A stretch of DNA of 64,000 nt from Hygrocybe punicea (taxonomy: Eukaryota > Basidiomycota > Agaricomycetes > Agaricales > Hygrophoraceae). Under the pieces are notes generated by a model. That model had not been told where the DNA came from, made no database searches, and worked only from the letters and a program-made list of their open reading frames with translations. The translations under genes were made by a program, and so were the position numbers. Of the stretch, positions 21,451-36,435 are shown one piece after another. The first letter of the stretch is position 1, and each line of letters begins with the position of its first letter. The DNA is taken from contig OY744463.1 of assembly GCA_963556145.1 (NCBI GenBank), positions 7,068,001-7,132,000 on the forward strand. The letters run 5' to 3'.

Positions 21451-24400
21451 ATGTCCGGGTTCTCCTCGTTCTTCCCCTCAAAATTCCTGGGATCTATGAA
21501 TCCTCGCGAAAGGCAATCAGATCCATTGTCCCACCTCCGCTTTGCTTTGGAAACCATGCCAGGCTCCAGAAAATATGTTTTTACTCCTGCCACGCGTGCG
21601 GAGATCCTCTCTGAGCTATACGATGCGTTCTGGGGGCCGTACGCCCATCTTTTTCTTCCTAATTCCAATTCCAGCCTCTCGCTGCACGCCACCCTTAGCG
21701 AAGTTCAAATATCACTCGGTTTCGCAGGTGCTGGGCGAGAAGATTATATATTACCAGGTAGACCCTGCGGACGTATATTCAAGAAAGGAGAGAGCTGCTT
21801 TCGATGCAAGTGAGTCCACAGGCTTCGTCGTCTCATTCATATCCAATACAAAGAACTTGCAGGGACTGTGCGCTGGATGACAGTTGTGTTTTATGCTCCC
21901 GGTGTTTTCACGCCACTAACCATGTGGGCCACAACGTCAGCTTCTTCATTGCACAACAATCTGGCGGTTGTTGCGACTGTGGTGATGAAGAAGCATGGCG
22001 AGTCCCCATTGGATGTCCATTTCATCCCCCATCCACCGAACCTATAGAAATGTCTGACGCCCGGTTTCATGCCACTTCAAAAGCCATTTCGAGAATCTTG
22101 GGGAACGATCTCGCCCCAGTGAAGAATTTCCCGTATCGGGTTTCCGTTCCTCCCGAATTACGCGAAATCATGGCCAGGACGGTCGGATACGCCTTTGATT
22201 TTCTGCTGGACACTCTGGATTTTTCACCTGATGAACCGTCCGTCCCACAGAATGAGGCCGATTTGCGGTTACAGCCTTCGGCCGACCCTATGATGAAAGA
22301 TCAGTATTGCGTTCTCATATGGAACGATGACAAACATTCTTTCGAGGAGGTCATCAAGCTCATCTGCGACACAACAAGTCGGTCGAGAGAAGAAGCCACT
22401 GAGATCGTGCATCGGATTGACGAGCAAGGACGCGAGATCATTGACATGAATACCAACGCTACGAGGTTACTGGAAGTCGCTCAAACTATCAACCAGATCG
22501 ATCTTGGGGTTACGATTCGTCGTGCATACGATACCTTTCGCGAGCAGGTCGTGACTGTTATCATCGAGTGGCTGTTGGATCTTACACGGAGCCGAATGGG
22601 CTCAGACACGCTTATACTGCGGGAGGTTATTGCTGCCGAGTTATTGTCGCCTCGAAGAAGAGATAACAGCACTTACAGTACGAATCCTCAAGCACTAAAC
22701 GTTGTCGCTGGCATACACAATCCAACTCGACTCGACTGGATGTTCCTATATCATACCAGACTGTGGAAAAAGCCTCGATTAAGCTTGAAGGAGATATATG
22801 CCAGCATTCTTACCCTCAGTCGCGAGCATAAGCTTGCCGTTGGTTCGTACGCTGTTCTGGAATCAATAAAATCTTCTGATTTTCTTGGTAGCCGGCCATT
22901 TCGCCAATGTCTATCATCGAGTGATCGATGCCTACCTTCTGGTCGACCGGGAAGCTGAGACCTCCATCAAATACTTCGCCTTACAGCTTTTCACAGTGCC
23001 GTCAGTGGCGCACCACATCGTCCGTCATCATTCTGTCGTGAATCGCCTTTTGGCCATTATCACCGCATTCTTCACCAATCAGATCGAGGGTAAACACATC
23101 ACTTACCCTGTAAATCCCAACGCGGAGGTGGACGTCGATAGTTTCCCCTTCAAATCTAAGCGATTCATGCCTGTATTCAGCGATCTGCGCTACCTCTGCC
23201 ACAATGAACCGGTGCAACAACTTATCGCCCATAATCGCGAGTTCATCATCGATTTTGCGAAGGTTTGTCAGTTGTTCATGTGCCTCAATCCAAACAAACG
23301 TGCTGTGACAAGCCACGTCGAGTACGAGACGGATGCCTGGATTAGCGTATTCAATGTAACACTGTCGCTGTCGCGTGTTATCAAGGTCTACGGGGAAGCC
23401 TTTTCTACGGCTACTGTGGCAGAGCTTGTCGCTGCAATATCGACGGTCGTGCACCACATTTTACTGGCCTGCACATTATCCCACGACCGACACGACAGAA
23501 CCAAGTTTTCACCCATTGTGTTCCACGAAGTCATTTTTGCAGACGTGGCCTATCATGTTGTCCAGTTCAACGTTATGGAGGGTTGGGTCAGCTTCCACCA
23601 TTCCCTCCACTGGCTACTCGCGGAGCTTTTCAAGCATGTACACCTTCTCAGTGACAGTTGTCTGAAGGAAGTAGGACGGTCCAGTCTGCGGGAGGTTGTT
23701 CTGCGGAATGCCAGTGGGCAGGCGATCCAGACAGTTATTGATTTTCCACTTAGGGGTGAGCGCATGTTGCCTATCATTAGCTTTAACTTTTTTGAATCAT
23801 ACATGCAGTCTTGGCGATGATTGCTCAAATTCGCACCGGTTTGTGGGTTCGAAACGGATTCGCTATCCGCGGCCAGCTGTTACACTACCGAGACTATATG
23901 CTTCGGGAATTATGTTATGACCAAGATCTTTTCATTTTACAAACTGCCCTGGTCATCCTCGATCGGGATACCGTCATCGTCACCATCCTGGACAGATTTG
24001 GGCTTCTTGGATTTTTTTCCGGCGCATTCCTGCATTCAACCTACGAAGGGACTCAGCTTTGCAGTATGGTTGAAGAAGTGTTATATGTCTTCATCACGAT
24101 CTTCAGCGAGTGCGCCAACGCGTCTAGAATGCCTTTGAAGGCTATGATAAGGAGGGAGATTGTCCACGCTTTGGCCATGGGTCCCTGCACCTTCACTGAT
24201 CTCGTCAAGCGAGTGGCCGAACGTCTAGTGGACGATGTCTGCTTCGAACGCGTATTAAGGGATGTTGCCAATTTCAAACCACCAGAGTCCACGACCGATT
24301 CTGGCTTGTACGAATTGAAGGACGATGCATTCGATGAAGTCAGCCCGTTCTTCTATCATTATACACGCAACAAGCGTGAGGAGGTAGACACCATTTTGCG

Positions 24401-27207
24401 AGCTCGTTTGAAGAAAAAGACTGGAATATGCGACCCTGTTCTTGTCCCCAAACCATTTGGCGTTACAAGTGGTCCATTCGCGATAATACCATCCGCCTTC
24501 GAATCGGAGGCCCTCCTTCAAGTCATGTTCTACTCAGTGTATAATATCCTGGTATTGACTGACTCCTCGGGCTCTGCACCCCCCTCTGCGGAAGCCGTCC
24601 TCGATCAAGCCATGCATCTTATCATGCTTGCAATTGTCGAAAGAGCACCCATCTTCTGTCATATCGCTGCGATCAAAACATTCGAAGAGAACGAGAACCT
24701 CATCAATGTCATCTGTACTCTAGAGCATCATGAGAAATACAAGTCCTACGAAGCCCGTGTCGGATGGGTTCTCGGGCAGATGGCACTGTATGTGCCAGAG
24801 GAAGTTCGTGCGCGTCGCCGCGTTATCGATGTTTCGCACGATATGCCGCCTGACCCTCAGGACGCGAAGAAACGAGCAGCAAAGGCAAGGCAAGCGGCTA
24901 TCATGAAACAGATGAAGGCACAGCAGGCGAGCTTTGCGATCAATTTCGATGACCTCGACGACGAAGACGACGACGACATGCTAGAGGCTCTTGAAGAACA
25001 CACATCTTACGGAACCTGCATTGTATGCCAGGAAGATCTGACGTCTTTGAGGCCTTTTGGCACCCTTGGTTTATTACAGCCGAGCAGGTTGATACGACGC
25101 CACCCTGATAGTCACAACGCTTTCTTAAACGAGGTTTTGCAAACGCCACCGTCAATGGATCGCATACCGAAGCGGGTTGATTTGAGTTTCCCTCCTCATG
25201 ATGCTGACAGTCTCGACTCAAAATCCCTTTCTTCACCGAACTTTGAAGGATTCCCTTCTCAATACACCCGTTTCGGTCTCCATACATCGATCTGTAGTCA
25301 CATGATGCATTTGGACTGCTTCCAGGTGTACAGCGTATCCATCAGACAACGCCATCGGTCCCAAGCCACAAGAAATCATCCCGAAGTTATTCCTCGCAAG
25401 GAGTACATTTGTCCATTGTGCAAGAGTTTGGGAAACGTTATTTTGCCTGTGAGCCGCCCTTCCACGGTGGCTCTTAGCACTGTACCATTCCCTGATTGGA
25501 TTCGGGCGGCTGGTATCAGTATTTTGAAATCAAAACCAGATGTTCTCTTGGATTCGCTGCAGTTTAGGAATGGTACGGGCGAATTCGTTTTTTGGAGTGC
25601 GCAGGATACGGGTTATGCCAGCGCCATGCGCAACACGGACCGATGGGAGAATCTAGAGACCGCAAAAATGGTTGATACAGTTATGGTAGTGTCAAAGTCC
25701 CTTTCACAACAAACACGCCACCTGCGCGATCGCCCTGAACCGGAGCCCGGAGAACGAGGTGCTGGAATTTACCTTCCGGAGGAGTTGGTGGGTTATACTA
25801 TTGCCGCGATGGAAATTACTCAGCGAGGTTCCGATTCACAAGTGGGTCTCGTGCCTGACAACCTATCAGATTCTCAAGAACGGATGATACGCAGCCTTTT
25901 GGCCTGCTTGACAAAATTGGCGGCTTTGCATTTCAAAGCCAGGCCTGATGAAGGCCGCGAAGCAATCCGACAGGCTATCATCAAACGCTTGCTTCCTGAA
26001 TGGAGCCGCACATCGCTCACATCATTTTCATACCCATTGCTCCTCAGGGACCCGTTCACGGTGTTGGTGGAGACTGCTGCTGTTTCCCCAGAAATGTTAC
26101 GACACGTTCTCGTTCTGACATATTACGCGTGTTTAGCTCGTACCGTCATCGGTTTAGTTTATGTTCTAAACAAGACCCGAAGCTACAGCACAGTCCTAAT
26201 TATGCGCCGCGCACATGAAGATATTTTTGGAGATGTGCGCATGTTTTTCATGTCGGTCGTTCGACATTCGCCGGTATTCGAGCACACTGCTACCCTGGTG
26301 TTCGAAACTTTTGGCGAGGCTCGGATTGAAAAACTACTGTATGCGTTCACCCTGCCTTTCCTGCGACGCGCTGCGATCCTGTGTCGTTCCGTTCTGCCAT
26401 CCGCATTCCCTACTCCGGCTTTTGGCGTAGATGAACCTTGCGAGTATAATCGGCTACTCATGATGCTTGGCATCCCGCCGCTGTCAGATCTCCCAAATCA
26501 AGATACCTTGCAGAACGCACTATCAGGGTGGTGCGCTCATTACGGTCATTCGCACGCTGCATCTCAGTTGAACTGTGGCGTTGTTTTGGATTTTCCTGCT
26601 GTCTACCGTCTTGCACGCTTACCCTTGATATTGGACAACTTATTTGGCGCCAGCGACAAGGCGCTTACCTGCCTTCGATGCAACACAGTTCCAGTTGATG
26701 CTGCGATCTGCTTGATCTGCGGCACGACTTGCTGCATGCAAAGCCATTGTTGTACCGACACTGATTACAATGAGAGGGGCGAATGCAATATGCACACTCG
26801 AGAGTTCGCTCAATTATTTTTTTTGTACTATTTAACATTGCTGAGACTAAATTCCGTGTGTTTTTTTTGTTTTGCTTGCTTTCAGGTGCGGAGGTTCGAT
26901 TGGGGTTTACTTCCTGGTCAAACGATGTTCGTTGCTATATCTTTATGCAGGCAGTGGCACATTTTCGCAGTCGCCGTACCTTGACGCTCATGGCGAGATG
27001 GATATATCGATGAGGCGAGTTCAGTGACAACTTCCCGCGTGTTGCTTCTTAGTTGATGTTTCGTTTGTTAGACGAGGACGCCGACAATACTTGCATTATT
27101 CCAGATGGGAAGAAATCCGCAAGGTGTGGCTGAATCATGGAATCCCATCAGTTGTCGCTCGGAAATTGGAGAGCTTTGTTGATAGTGGTGGCTGGGAAAT
27201 GCTTTGA
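21451..27207 (+). CDS. UBR1: E3 ubiquitin-protein ligase UBR1 (N-recognin)
   Basis: Six exons, 21451-21809, 21863-22842, 22892-23755, 23809-26803, 26886-27014 and 27072-27207, sum to an intact frame of 1820 residues, normal for fungal Ubr1. Domains in order: UBR zinc box (residues about 104-172, many Cys/His including CCDCGDEEAW and CPFH), which binds basic N-degrons; a ClpS-like domain (about 264-350, ending after NQIDLGVTIRR) for bulky hydrophobic N-termini; a Lys/Asp-rich linker; a RING-H2 finger (about 1137-1271, CIVCQ ... HLDC ... CPLC) that recruits the E2 enzyme; and the Cys-rich C-terminal autoinhibitory domain (about 1690-1810). It marks proteins with destabilising N-termini for the proteasome. 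The last intron (27015-27071) appears to use a GC donor (AG|GCGAGT), needed to keep the conserved MRRGRRQYLH segment. Confidence 0.93.
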
Positions 27208-27271
27208 CGTAGTAGTATCCAATGTTGGCATCCATTATTATAATATTGTGACATAAGCTTGGTACATCGAA

Positions 27272-28111
27272 ATGGGCAGCCACGACGAATCACTCTTTCA
27301 TCCCCTCTTTTCCTCGTCAGAAGGGAAGGTAATCTTGGAGGCTCAGAATGGCGTCCTCTTCCGTGTTCACTCGTACACTCTGAAGACTACATCGGGATGG
27401 TTCCGTGCCATGTTCACATTACCTCAGAAAAGTGAACTCGAATCGGACGTGATACACTTGAGTCTTGATGAGGACGCGCACATTCTCGAATGTCTTCTTC
27501 GTATGACCTGCGGCCTGCCCATCCTCAGCGTCGAGTCTTACGATACCATTGACGCATTGCTGTACGCAGCAGAGAAGTATGATATGCCGGGACCGACTTC
27601 TATCATTCGCATGCTCTTGATGACACGCCCCTTCCTTGATCAGCCTCTCCGCCTCTATGGTGTCGCATGTCGCTTTGGGTGGGAACACGAGGCGAAATTC
27701 GCATCGACGCTGACGCTGACATGTAACCTACATGCTCCGGAACACCGCCCTTCCTTGCAGAAACTCGGAACCAGTGGTATTCTCGATCTCTTTGCACTAC
27801 ATCGAACGAGGCGGGAGCGCCTTAGACAACGCCTTGAGGATCCCTTACTTGGCACGTCTGCTTGTCCTGTCTGCCACACGCCAATAGACGATCACACATG
27901 GAGAGAATTGAAGTATAAGCTGATATGGGAGATGGATATTCGTCCACTGGGTGATACGATATTAGTTTCTGGGTTGCGGGATTGGCCGGAATCTCTCGCA
28001 TGCTGGAGTGCCAAGTGTCCGAATTCGGGATGTGTCCATGTCTTGTACAGTAAGGCGGAGACGTTACAGATCATCACGCAATGTATCGATGGACTGCCAA
28101 GCTGTATTTGA
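27272..28111 (+). CDS. BTB/POZ domain protein
   Basis: A single 279-codon exon from ATG 27272. Residues about 15-110 form a BTB/POZ fold: a beta strand with EAQNGVLFRVHSYTL, the SGWFRAMF helix and the LSVESYDTIDALLYAAEKY helix pair, as in the large Agaricomycete family of short BTB proteins. A helical region and a C-terminal part with a CPVCH motif (about residue 195) and CPNSGC follow, possibly a small zinc site. No Kelch or BACK repeats are present. BTB proteins often act as Cullin-3 adaptors, but that is not shown here. The start lies only 64 bp after the UBR1 stop, on the same strand. Confidence 0.8.
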   Translation: MGSHDESLFHPLFSSSEGKVILEAQNGVLFRVHSYTLKTTSGWFRAMFTLPQKSELESDVIHLSLDEDAHILECLLRMTCGLPILSVESYDTIDALLYAAEKYDMPGPTSIIRMLLMTRPFLDQPLRLYGVACRFGWEHEAKFASTLTLTCNLHAPEHRPSLQKLGTSGILDLFALHRTRRERLRQRLEDPLLGTSACPVCHTPIDDHTWRELKYKLIWEMDIRPLGDTILVSGLRDWPESLACWSAKCPNSGCVHVLYSKAETLQIITQCIDGLPSCI

Positions 28112-28588
28112 GTGAGCTTTCATTATCGGGAGACAAATTTGTTGCTCAAGACATTTTCGTAGATTGATTTTTGTACTTCTGCATTCCTTATACTCAAGGG
28201 AGAGGGATCGTCCCCCTAGCTCGACGATAATGTGACTAATGCATTTTTTCATGACCTCTTTTAGTGTTTGGATTTTCCTTCGAATGCTGTACGAGAGCAA
28301 ACCTTTAAATCCGTCAGGAGATGAGGCTCGGACCCTGTGACCTTGAACGTCAAATATTTTTCTGTGCCTGCACCGTGGCGTTGAGGAAAAAGTGGTATCC
28401 TGAAGCTATGCTAAACGTTCAACTGTGCATCACGTCGCGACCAACGAAGAGCTTGCGGAGCAAAGGGAAGCCATTCAGAAGTGGAAGAAGTATGCTGCAA
28501 AGCAGCGATTTGGAGCGCGGGAACGACCGATGTTGTTCTCTTCTATAAATTTCACACCAGCTGGCCAGCCATTGAGAGTAAAATATAT
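28112..28588. other. Intergenic, convergent 3' ends
   Basis: Lies between the BTB gene (+) and the G-domain gene (-). Only short frames are present and no gene is seen. Confidence 0.5.
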
Positions 28589-30090
28589 CTACAGACGATC
28601 TCTATGCTTGCTCGATTCCATCGTCACCCCCCGTTCTTCCTCAGGCTCTCGAGAATGTTCCAGGCTGCGAAACACGGTGAACAAGCTAGGAGCAACTGGA
28701 ACTTGAAGAGCCTTGTTCCGACTCCGGCGGAACACTCCTCCAATGCGTTCCATAATCGTACGCTGTTCCGTCTCCGCATAGACCGCATCAATTCCGTCCC
28801 TACTATTTAACTTCTCCCCCCGTAGAAGTCTTCTCTCGACGTCATTGGCGAACTTGATCGCCTCCTCGGATGCCATCCCTGCAGTGGAGAGTGCCTCGTA
28901 GAGCGATTTTGTCAAAAGTGCAGGTTTTGTGCCGGGAATCAAGGGCGTCACGCCATTGTACATCGTCTTGAACACCGCGACCAACCATCCAATCTTTTCC
29001 ATCTTCCATGGATCGGGCAAGCTACGGTGGAGTATGAGATCCAACACTTTCGATTTTGATTCCTCGTATTCGTTGTTGAACTTGAAAGAGCCGTGAACAA
29101 ATTTGCCTCTCGTTGCTGTTACGCAAGCTTGCCCAGCGAACGTCATCTTATACTCGCGAAATGCGAGGAAATTTTGTTGCCACCAAGCATCCATGGACTC
29201 TTCATTTTCGAGCCCCGTAACGACAAGCACAATAGGTACGGCCTTCTGACCGAACGCTTCGTAGAACATCCGATAGTTGGTTGATGTTGACTCCTTGATC
29301 CTGGGGCCGCGGACGACATACACGAGAAGGTTAACTCCCTCTTCCATATCGCGCATGAGCGTGTACAAATTTGCGATAGCTTCAGAGGACTGTACAGTCC
29401 CCTCCGCCCCTTCGTTGAGACCAGCGGTGTCGAACACGCTCAAGGTGAAGTGGGGAGTCGATATTGTGTGCTTGCGACTCTCGGTCTGAGACGTGGTGTG
29501 AAAGGTCGTCTTGAACATGTCACCAGGATTACGTCCCGCGTCTTTTTCGCCGTCTCCTTGTACTCGACACGAAACCGGTTACTCTTCCCCTTCGTTTCCG
29601 TACCACAAACATGACCGTCGAAAACGATCCCCTGTTTCAGGAAGTGGATTCCATTCTGATCCCACCATTCTTCTGCGCAACTTTCACCCTCTAATCCGGT
29701 CACAATGACGATAATGGGGACACGTCTTTCGAACGGCGTTGAGTAGAAAGTGGTGTAGTTATCAATCACAGTCTTGGTGATCCTCGGCCCTCGCATGCAA
29801 TACACAAGGAGATTTACGCCGCCTTCGATGTTGCATATGAGATCGAAGAGAGAATCTGCAGCGGATCCCTCCTTGTCGTCGCTAGCATTGAGCCCAGCCG
29901 AGTCGAAAAGCTGGAACCGAGAGCGTTGAAAATCTAAACCATACGCCGGGTAGTACGGGGAATTGGATCCACCGATAGGGCAGCCAATATTAAGGTCAGG
30001 AGCCTGAAGGCCAGACAACATCTGTATAACAGAGGTCTTTCCAACGCCTACTTCGCCGAAGAAGATGACATTCATCGGTCTCGCTGACAT
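28589..30090 (-). CDS. Tandem G-domain (P-loop GTPase-like) protein, second P-loop missing
   Basis: Exon 30090-29533 encodes a G domain with a good Walker A/G1 (FFGEVGVGKTS, residues about 10-20), G3 (FDSAGLN) and the VPIIVIVTGLEGE strand. A 47-nt intron (29532-29486, GTAATC...CTCAG) joins it in frame to exon 29485-28589, giving 484 residues. The second exon starts a few residues before another G3 (FDTAGLNEG) and continues with VPIVLVVTGLENEE and a long helical C-terminus, so its G1 and switch I are absent. Unspliced, the first frame would stop at 29440 and the second would start at an internal ATG. Such G-domain proteins are common and unstudied in Agaricomycetes. It may be a real fusion with a pseudo-GTPase half, or the scar of a deletion between tandem copies. 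Confidence 0.7.
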
Positions 30091-30775
30091 GCCAGAAAGA
30101 AAAGAATTGCTCGGTTATGGTACGTGTAGTACTAGTAGTATTGATCCCTGACTTTCTATTTTGTATTGAGTACACTCGTGAAGCTTGGCGCAGGTGCTCA
30201 CCTGTGCACTGGGTCGGGGCCGGGGAAACCTAGTGAGTGAAAATTCGGATGTCTCGCCTAGTGGAGGGGAAGATGTGATAAATGTGTGGTACCAGAGCCA
30301 GTGACCCATGGTAAGCCCATTCGACACCTCGAGGATAGTGGATGGCTGTTACTCGCGGGGTTTTGTTAGAATCCTCAGGCAGTTGGCATACGTATCTTTA
30401 CAGCAATCCAGGGCCACGCCGATTGCCGGAGGGTATGTACTCCTTACCGCCAACCCGTGGCCTGCATCCATGATCATATACGTGCAGTTGATTATAAGGG
30501 TTGGAACCTCGCCTCGGACACATGCAGAACATGTAAGTGGCATTGCGAGACTGTTATGAACAATGACTGCTGCTAATATTTGATGTAGCCCCGGGCCATA
30601 TATTATAACACCTTGATTCTCCAATCACCCCCACACGGAAATCCCGCTTCTCAAACCAGAAAGACGACTTTATTCGACACCTATCATTTCAATCCGTGAT
30701 CGCATAAGGTTGTTGACAGATTTACGACACGTTCGAGTCTGGAATTTGCTCATTTCCTTGTTTTTGACTTAGGCT
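30091..30775. promoter_or_regulatory. Divergent intergenic region between two G-domain genes
   Basis: 685 bp separate the start codons of the minus and plus G-domain genes. No other gene is supported. A TATA-like ATATATTATAAC lies near 30598. Confidence 0.4.
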
Positions 30776-31590
30776 ATGGAAAATCCTTCGAGCGCACCGA
30801 GTATAATAATTTTTGGAGAGACCGGCGCCGGAAAGAGCTCCGTCATAAACATGCTCGCAGGTCACCCTGTTTCCCAGGTTTCCAGCCGCGCCAGTGGATG
30901 CACTTTCGAAAATCAGCACTATGAGCTGGACGTGAAAGGCGCGCCATTCAGATTCTTCGACACCGCTGGGCTCAATGAAGGACCGCAGGGGGAGGTTCCC
31001 CAGGAACAAGCCATCGGGAATCTGTATCGTCTCATACGCGATCTCGATGGCGGTGTTGGTCTGCTTGTGTATTGCATGCGAGCACCCCGAATAACGGCCA
31101 CGGCAGTCCAGAATTACCAGCTATTTTACACAATGATGTGTCGTGAAAAAGTCCCGATCATCGTCGTGGTCACAGGGTTGGAAAACGAGCATAACCCGGA
31201 GGAGTGGTGGAAAACGAATGAGAAGGATTTTACGCGGCAGAAGATCTTCTTCAAGGGACACGTTTGTGGCACGGCTACGATTGGTAAAGACAATTGCTTC
31301 GCAACCGAATACACGCCGAGAATCTGCGGAAAACCATCCACGATTTTAACCTCGCAAACCCCTGGACAATGGAGACTTCGACTTCATTTCGCGCTGTCCT
31401 CTTGTATGTTACCAGTCACTCCAACTGGGGACTAAAGAAGTTTAGTTGGTTATATAAAGTGTTGAGAGATCATGCTCAACTTGAAGAGAGCACAGCGAAG
31501 AAAGTCGCTCGGGAAGTGTTGAAGGAAGATTTGGAGAAGAGCTCAATCCCCCGTTGGTTCCGTCGCTGCCTTCACCTAGAGGCGGCCTGA
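30776..31590 (+). pseudogene. G-domain (P-loop GTPase-like) gene with a frameshift
   Basis: From ATG 30776 the frame encodes a clear G domain: G1 IIFGETGAGKSS (residues about 10-21), G3 FDTAGLNEG, and VPIIVVVTGLENE followed by EEWW as in the neighbour. After about 31310 this frame drifts into unrelated residues and stops at 31435. The expected family C-terminus (LRKTIHDFNLANPWTM ... RWFRRCLHLEAA) continues in another frame to 31590. A single missing base, or two extra bases, near 31310-31320 would restore the family pattern. No intron with GT/AG ends fits. This is either a young pseudogene or a sequence error. Close paralogue of the gene at 28589-30090. Confidence 0.75.
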
Positions 31591-32000
31591 CCACTCTCGA
31601 TGAACCAGAAGAACTTGCTCGTCTCACAGAGCGGTGCGTTTACTGGTCTATCCACCACCCTCTTCGTTCGGCTTGATGAAAGTATACTGCACGTATATAG
31701 TCTCTTGCCTATGGAGCATGTAGTGTTGACGAATGCCATTGTTCATTTTCTAATGTAGTTATCACTCGTTAGACAAAAGGCTTCTACATCACACTCTCAG
31801 AAAGAAACATATGAACTTAGTCCGCCCACCCGTGCTGGATGAGTCACCAGTCCCTGTGTCAGTGACGTCTACATGATTATCAGATAATTTGATCATATTC
31901 CCCAAGTCAACCTCCAGAATAGTTGAGTATACAACGGAATCACATTTTGTAGTTTTACGCTGTGCACGATAGCCAAAGCGAAAGATCTTGTGGGCCCCCG
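31591..32000. other. Intergenic, convergent
   Basis: No gene, RNA or repeat is seen between the G-domain gene and the synthetase. Confidence 0.5.
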
Positions 32001-34353
<2,353 letters not shown>

Positions 34354-34538
34354 TTATTGGGTGCCTACGCTCGAAAGGAGAAGGGCAAGAATCGCCAAGT
34401 CCTCCAGTTCCCGCCCAAACCGAACAAGACCTCTATCCTAACCAACAAATTACCGCTTCTCTGACGGTTCGTCTATTCTTTCCCGGTGACAGTTTTCCAA
34501 GTCACGAACCCTACACCAATTACAGGGCATACTGAATG

Positions 34539-36080
34539 TCATACGTTCACACTCCCAGCCCTCACTGCCAAACTTGAAGCTTGAATAACACCAAAAAAAG
34601 AAAACAACTCCACAATGAACACAATTGATACTATGATTGGAACCAACTTCAAGGAAGAACCCTTATGGCTTGTTGTTGTTGAAGATGATTGTGCAGATGT
34701 ACTAGCAGGGATTGGGAGGTCAGGAGGTGCAGGTGGGAGGTTGAAGGTGGAGGCACAGGGAAGGACAAGGAGGTGGTAGGAGGTGTTGTGTGTTGGGCGG
34801 TAAAGTGTGACATTGTTGATGTACCTTTTGAAGCAAGGTAGGCTTAGTTCGGTTGATGCACGGAGAAAGTTGACGTACCAAAACTCGGAACCGTTGACCG
34901 CTTCATAATATTTCATCAACATTCTCCCCGTAGTTACATTGTTCAATACCTGTACAACGAGTGCGACCTATACGCATTATCATATCCATTATCACTCATG
35001 AAAAAAATTGAAAAGAGATGAGACTCGGGTAGAAAAGAGAAGTACATACTTTATCGCCTGGATCGACAGTAGCCATCATAGATTCCTGAACCTGATACGT
35101 ATTTGCCGTGTTCCAAGTGTAATTAGCGATATTAAGAAACGAAAACCGTTGGCCATCACCGAGTGTGGAGTCTGACCACTGCTGAGTAATGAAAGCCGAT
35201 GCACCAATTTGCGTATGGACGCTTGTATCAGCACCTGTGCCGCAATTGTCTACCTCGACACCAAGAATCGAGCTGAGAATTTCCGTGGAATTCAACTGTA
35301 CGCTCTGATGATAAAATGGAATCTACCATGTTAGAAAACTGCTTCTCAAGACTGGAGGATATTTTTAAAAGAGGAAAAATGTATTATAAAAAAAAGAAAC
35401 AAAAACTCACATTGGGATCGGGGTTAAACAAGCATGATGCATCCTCCATAGTCCCACCAGGGCAGTGGTCAATACCCCCAGATGTTGAAGGGACAGTGAG
35501 GTTTGTCGGGATGCAGAAAGGGTCAATGCATGTGGTGGCGGGGGCAGTGGCAGTGGCAGTGGCAGTGGTTGTGGTGACCGAGGAACTGTGGATATGTTGT
35601 GCGTTTCGTTTCATCACAGTGACCACTACCGCTGGAACTATGATTATCGTGCAACCAACAATGCAACCAACCCCGATAACACAAGTTTTCAACTTGATGT
35701 GCTTGATCCGCGTCCTTCGAATTTGAATAAAAATAATAGTGTTAGTTTGTAATGGAGAAGACATCTGAAGACATTACATTGTGGAGCTTTTTGTCTCCGG
35801 CTTCGAGAGAGCACGGGGAGAGGAATGAGAGATGATGAGAAGAGTAAAAGATGTCGCTTACCTTGGCTAATGAATAGATCGTAGTGTTGTTGTTATATTG
35901 ATTGCCCTGGACATCGTTCAAGGTGCAGCCCACAAGGACGGGGTTTTGCGAGTTCTGGAACATCGATGACTGCAAACTGAGCGCGACTACAGTCTCAGAA
36001 ATGCTGGAGACGTAGGAGCGCTGTGTACAGTTGGATTTTGAAGTCGTCGTCCCTAAAACCAAAGTTGCTGATCCGATCAA
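34539..36080 (-). CDS. Multi-exon membrane/secretory-pathway protein, unidentified
   Basis: Minus-strand blocks at about 36066-35862, 35730-35410, 35300-35040 and 34950-34539 share a style and are separated by intron-sized gaps with GTAAGC/GTATGT-like donors. Together they read as an N-glycosylation-rich protein (many NxS/T) with one membrane helix near 35690-35600 (IGVGCIVGCTIIIVPAVVV) and one near the C-terminus (LVPIIVSIVFIVELFSFFG) after a Ser/Thr/Pro stalk. No enzyme motif is visible and I do not recognise the family. The start codon is unclear: the most upstream block lacks a convincing ATG. Exon borders are approximate. Confidence 0.5.
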
Positions 36081-36435
36081 CGATAAAAGGGTGGGGAAGA
36101 AAAATGGATACCTACAATCACGATGAGCCTATAAACTGGCAGTGTGAATCTATGAAGGATCCAACTTCAATGGAGGACGATGCATAGCCTCAGAAGCCAC
36201 GAGCGCCAGGAAATTTTAGTGAGGGCGCAATGTTTGGACAACTTTTTGAGTTCAGTGGAACAGGCGCACAGCTGTGACAGTGTGACAGTGTGCACAACAC
36301 CCCCTAAGTTATCTAATGCGCTTTGAGGTCTGACACTCTCAAGTTAAATTTGCTTCCAATACTATTACGCAGTGTTCACGATCATGTTTAACCGAACACG
36401 AAGAACAGACTTGAACAACGAGGCAGTCTCGACAA
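36081..36435. other. Intergenic between divergent genes
   Basis: Probably holds the first exon or 5' UTR of the minus-strand membrane gene and the promoter of the 900-residue protein. A GTGACAGTGTGACAGTGT short tandem occurs near 36275. Confidence 0.4.
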
